NCBI GenBank assembly: GCA_945861175.1
Contig: CAMATR010000069.1
Span: 1 to 7,590, forward strand
From: Chitinophaga pinensis
GTDB taxonomy: Bacteria > Bacteroidota > Bacteroidia > Flavobacteriales_D > Crocinitomicaceae
Reading direction: 5' to 3'
Length of the DNA stretch: 7,590 bases
Both the position numbers and the translations under genes were made by a program. The notes under the pieces were generated by a model. The model searched no databases. It saw only the letters and a list, made by a program, of their open reading frames with translations, and was not told the origin of the DNA. This document shows positions 5,584-7,590 of this stretch, piece after piece; the stretch's first letter is position 1, and every line of letters starts with the position of its first letter.

Positions 5584-6921
5584 ATGTTTAAATTGATTTT
5601 GTTTACGGTTGTTGTTCTTGTAGGAATCGCTGCCGCCTTGCCGGTGAAGGAAAAACCGCTGACCAATACACTTAAGCTTAAGTGGAAATCTGAAATAGGA
5701 CGAACCACTGACCGAACCCGTCCCGTTCTTTCAAATGGTGCTATCTGGATCGGATCAAACGGAAGCCATTTAATGGATTATGCCATTGATTATGGAAATG
5801 GAATCTATCAACTAAATGCTAAAACAGGCAAAGTTGAAAAACATTTCTTGCACGAAAGAATTGGCGATATGGATGTCAATGGCATTTTAATGGTGGATGA
5901 TCATTTTATCGCAGGAAGTGACAATGAAGAGTTAACCTGTTTTGATAAAAGTGGGAAAGTGCGTTGGAGAATTCCTACAGGTGGTGACGTTGAACATCGA
6001 CCAGTCTTGGTGCAGTCAGGAGACCGAAAAATGGTGGTTTTTGCAACAGAAAATGGCCAGCTGTCGGCAGTTCAACCTGAAGATGGAAAACTAATCTGGA
6101 ATTATTTTCATCCACAATATTCGGGCTGGAAACCAGGCGAGAATAGGTTTGTTTTTAAAGTCAATAATCAATTTTATTCGGGGAATTATTTCTTTACTGA
6201 GCCGACTGTCGCCGATATAAACAAGGATGGGACAGATGATCTGATTTACAATTCGAATTACAGTGACCTGATGGCCTTTGATGGTAGAACAGGGAAAGTA
6301 TTATGGAAGTTTTTATTGTATGATAATGGAATTGGTAATTCTTTGCTTGGGAAAAATAAACCAGCGATTTCAACTATAAAAAACGAAACTATTTGTTGGT
6401 TGCCATTGAAAAAAGAGGACAATTCTTATGTTCTTGTTGGCTTGAACCCTAAAGGAGAAGTTAAATTCAAGAAACCACTTGGGAATGGACTTTTGTACCT
6501 GTCTCAAAATTCTCCGAATGGGCGAATAGAATTAGACAATGCGACGATTGATCTGAATGGTGAAATGAAAATGGTCTTTTCAGATAAAAATGAGATAGTG
6601 CCCTATTTTGGAACAACTTTCTTGTCTTATGCAAACGGTCGCGTTGCCGATAATCAAGTTAAAATGAACGGAGAAACGTGTTCCATCATTTCTTTTGAAT
6701 TTTATCAATCTGGAACAGATCGGACATCGTTACTTGTAATTCGTGGTCAAAAGACAGGCATAGAATACGTGCACCAAATTCTACCAGCTATTTCTGAATT
6801 TATTCCTGTTGTTCAAGATGTCGATGCTGATGGAAAAATTGATGTGCTGACGGGATGTTTTGATGGATCACTTTATTGCTATTCTTTAGGAATAGATGTT
6901 AAATACCTTGTTAAACTTTAA
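5584..6921 (+). CDS. Secreted PQQ-like beta-propeller protein with FG-GAP-type calcium loops
   Basis: The 445-residue protein begins with a clear Sec signal peptide (Lys3, hydrophobic core 4-15, AAA at 16-18 before LPVKEK). No Cys follows the likely cleavage site, so it is not a lipoprotein and should be periplasmic or secreted. The body shows the repeating blades of PQQ-like or BamB-like propellers: GIYQLNAKTGKVEKHF, ELTCFDKSGKVRWRI, QLSAVQPEDGKLIWNY, LMAFDGRTGKVLWKF, VLVGLNPKGEVKF and SLYCYSLG. Two DxNxDGxxD-type calcium loops lie at 211-219 (DINKDGTDD) and 412-420 (DVDADGKID), as in FG-GAP/VCBS repeats. No catalytic residues are recognisable, and such folds usually bind ligands or scaffold proteins. 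No C-terminal sorting domain is visible. It is followed 11 bases later by a membrane-anchored protein, so the two likely share a transcript and perhaps a task. Confidence 0.85.
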   Translation: MFKLILFTVVVLVGIAAALPVKEKPLTNTLKLKWKSEIGRTTDRTRPVLSNGAIWIGSNGSHLMDYAIDYGNGIYQLNAKTGKVEKHFLHERIGDMDVNGILMVDDHFIAGSDNEELTCFDKSGKVRWRIPTGGDVEHRPVLVQSGDRKMVVFATENGQLSAVQPEDGKLIWNYFHPQYSGWKPGENRFVFKVNNQFYSGNYFFTEPTVADINKDGTDDLIYNSNYSDLMAFDGRTGKVLWKFLLYDNGIGNSLLGKNKPAISTIKNETICWLPLKKEDNSYVLVGLNPKGEVKFKKPLGNGLLYLSQNSPNGRIELDNATIDLNGEMKMVFSDKNEIVPYFGTTFLSYANGRVADNQVKMNGETCSIISFEFYQSGTDRTSLLVIRGQKTGIEYVHQILPAISEFIPVVQDVDADGKIDVLTGCFDGSLYCYSLGIDVKYLVKL

Positions 6922-6932
6922 AATTAAGAAGT

Positions 6933-7590
6933 ATGAAAACGCTAAATAGAACTAAAATGCGCTGGGGTATAGTGGCATTCATATCGGCATCAGTAATAAC
7001 TGGAGGAATCCTTTATTACAACTACCTAACGGCTTATGAAAAAGGGATCTTGCCACCATTGGGAAAGAAAATACCATTTGTACGCAGATCATTTAATGCT
7101 GAGGATGGATTGACATTGCACATGCCTACGGGAACTCATATCGTAATTCCAAAAGATGCATTAGTGGATGCAAATGGAAACCCGGTAAAAGGAGAAGTTA
7201 CAGCAAGATTTCGCGAGTTTCATTCAGCAGGGGAAATTTTACACAGTGGTATTCCAATGCAATTTGGTGAAGATCGAACAGATTATTTTTCTTCTGGTGG
7301 TATGATGGAATTGCGTGTGAGTCAAAATGGGAAAGAACTTAAGATAGCATCGACTGAAAGTGTAAATGTAGAATTGGCGTCATTAATTATGCCGAATGCA
7401 GATTTCAAACTGTATTTTCTTAATGATGACACAAGTTGGGACAATGGAAAACCCTTTGAAACGGTTCAAAATGTGCGCCGAGATAGTGCATTGGCTCAAC
7501 TCCCGGAGCTAGAGATTAAGCCAATAGATCCGGTTCCAGGTGCTGAGGATATAGTTTTTGAAATTTCTGGCGGACTCAAGTCTTCAATGT
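6933..7590 (+). CDS. Membrane-anchored envelope protein with extracytoplasmic beta-rich domain, 3' end missing
   Basis: The frame from the ATG at 6933 is open to the end of the window (219 residues), so the C-terminus is missing. A basic N-terminus (Lys2, Arg6, Lys8, Arg10) precedes one hydrophobic segment at about residues 11-29, which suggests a signal anchor with the rest outside the cytoplasm. Residues 58-110 hold HIVIPKDALVDANGNPVKGEV followed by REFHSAGEILHSGIPM. This arrangement, a beta strand with I-P-x-x-A-x-V-D-A-N-G-x-P-V-x-G, is typical of Bacteroidota surface proteins and resembles a ZU5-like or carboxypeptidase-regulatory-like fold. That assignment is an inference. Function is unknown. 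The gene starts 11 bases after the propeller stop and is probably cotranscribed with it. An alternative Met at residue 9 would remove most of the basic residues and was not preferred. Confidence 0.8.
   Translation, partial: MKTLNRTKMRWGIVAFISASVITGGILYYNYLTAYEKGILPPLGKKIPFVRRSFNAEDGLTLHMPTGTHIVIPKDALVDANGNPVKGEVTARFREFHSAGEILHSGIPMQFGEDRTDYFSSGGMMELRVSQNGKELKIASTESVNVELASLIMPNADFKLYFLNDDTSWDNGKPFETVQNVRRDSALAQLPELEIKPIDPVPGAEDIVFEISGGLKSSM

Overview
The window is an AT-rich chromosomal segment that most likely comes from a member of the Bacteroidota. This rests on three observations: none of the genes has a clear Shine-Dalgarno site, several sites match the Bacteroidota -7 promoter motif TAnnTTTG, and the proteins are of Bacteroidota style (a RluA-family enzyme without an S4 domain next to panB, secreted PQQ-like propellers with FG-GAP-type calcium loops). 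No genus can be named from the sequence alone. There are seven protein genes, all on the plus strand and two of them cut by the window edges, plus one tRNA gene on the minus strand. I saw no insertion sequence, CRISPR array, integrase or other sign of a mobile island.

Layout. Positions 1-661 hold the 3' part of panB (ketopantoate hydroxymethyltransferase, pantothenate/CoA synthesis). It is followed 30 bases later by a RluA-family pseudouridine synthase (692-1390) that lacks an ATG start and lies in the same frame as panB. After a 66-base gap with a plausible promoter comes a two-gene unit: a 654-residue fusion protein (1457-3421) joining a DsbA/SpxH-like thioredoxin-fold domain to a class A FAD-dependent monooxygenase, then a fold-type I PLP-dependent aminotransferase whose ATG lies 2 bases past the fusion's stop. 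A stem-loop covers the stop codon of the aminotransferase.

Positions 4612-4894 are noncoding for protein. They hold a minus-strand tRNA-Ala(GGC) at 4747-4820, its factor-independent terminator (4707-4738) and a candidate promoter upstream (4834-4864). The rest of the plus strand is a probable second transcription unit: a class I SAM-dependent methyltransferase (GTG start, 4895-5503), a secreted PQQ-like beta-propeller protein (5584-6921), and, 11 bases further on, a membrane-anchored protein that runs off the window end (from 6933).

How the parts work together. panB and the pseudouridine synthase are housekeeping genes. The thioredoxin-monooxygenase fusion and the aminotransferase probably act together on a small substrate, but no substrate can be read from the sequence. 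The propeller and membrane-anchored proteins look like a cell-envelope pair. The most notable item is the fusion gene; the rest is mostly ordinary chromosome.
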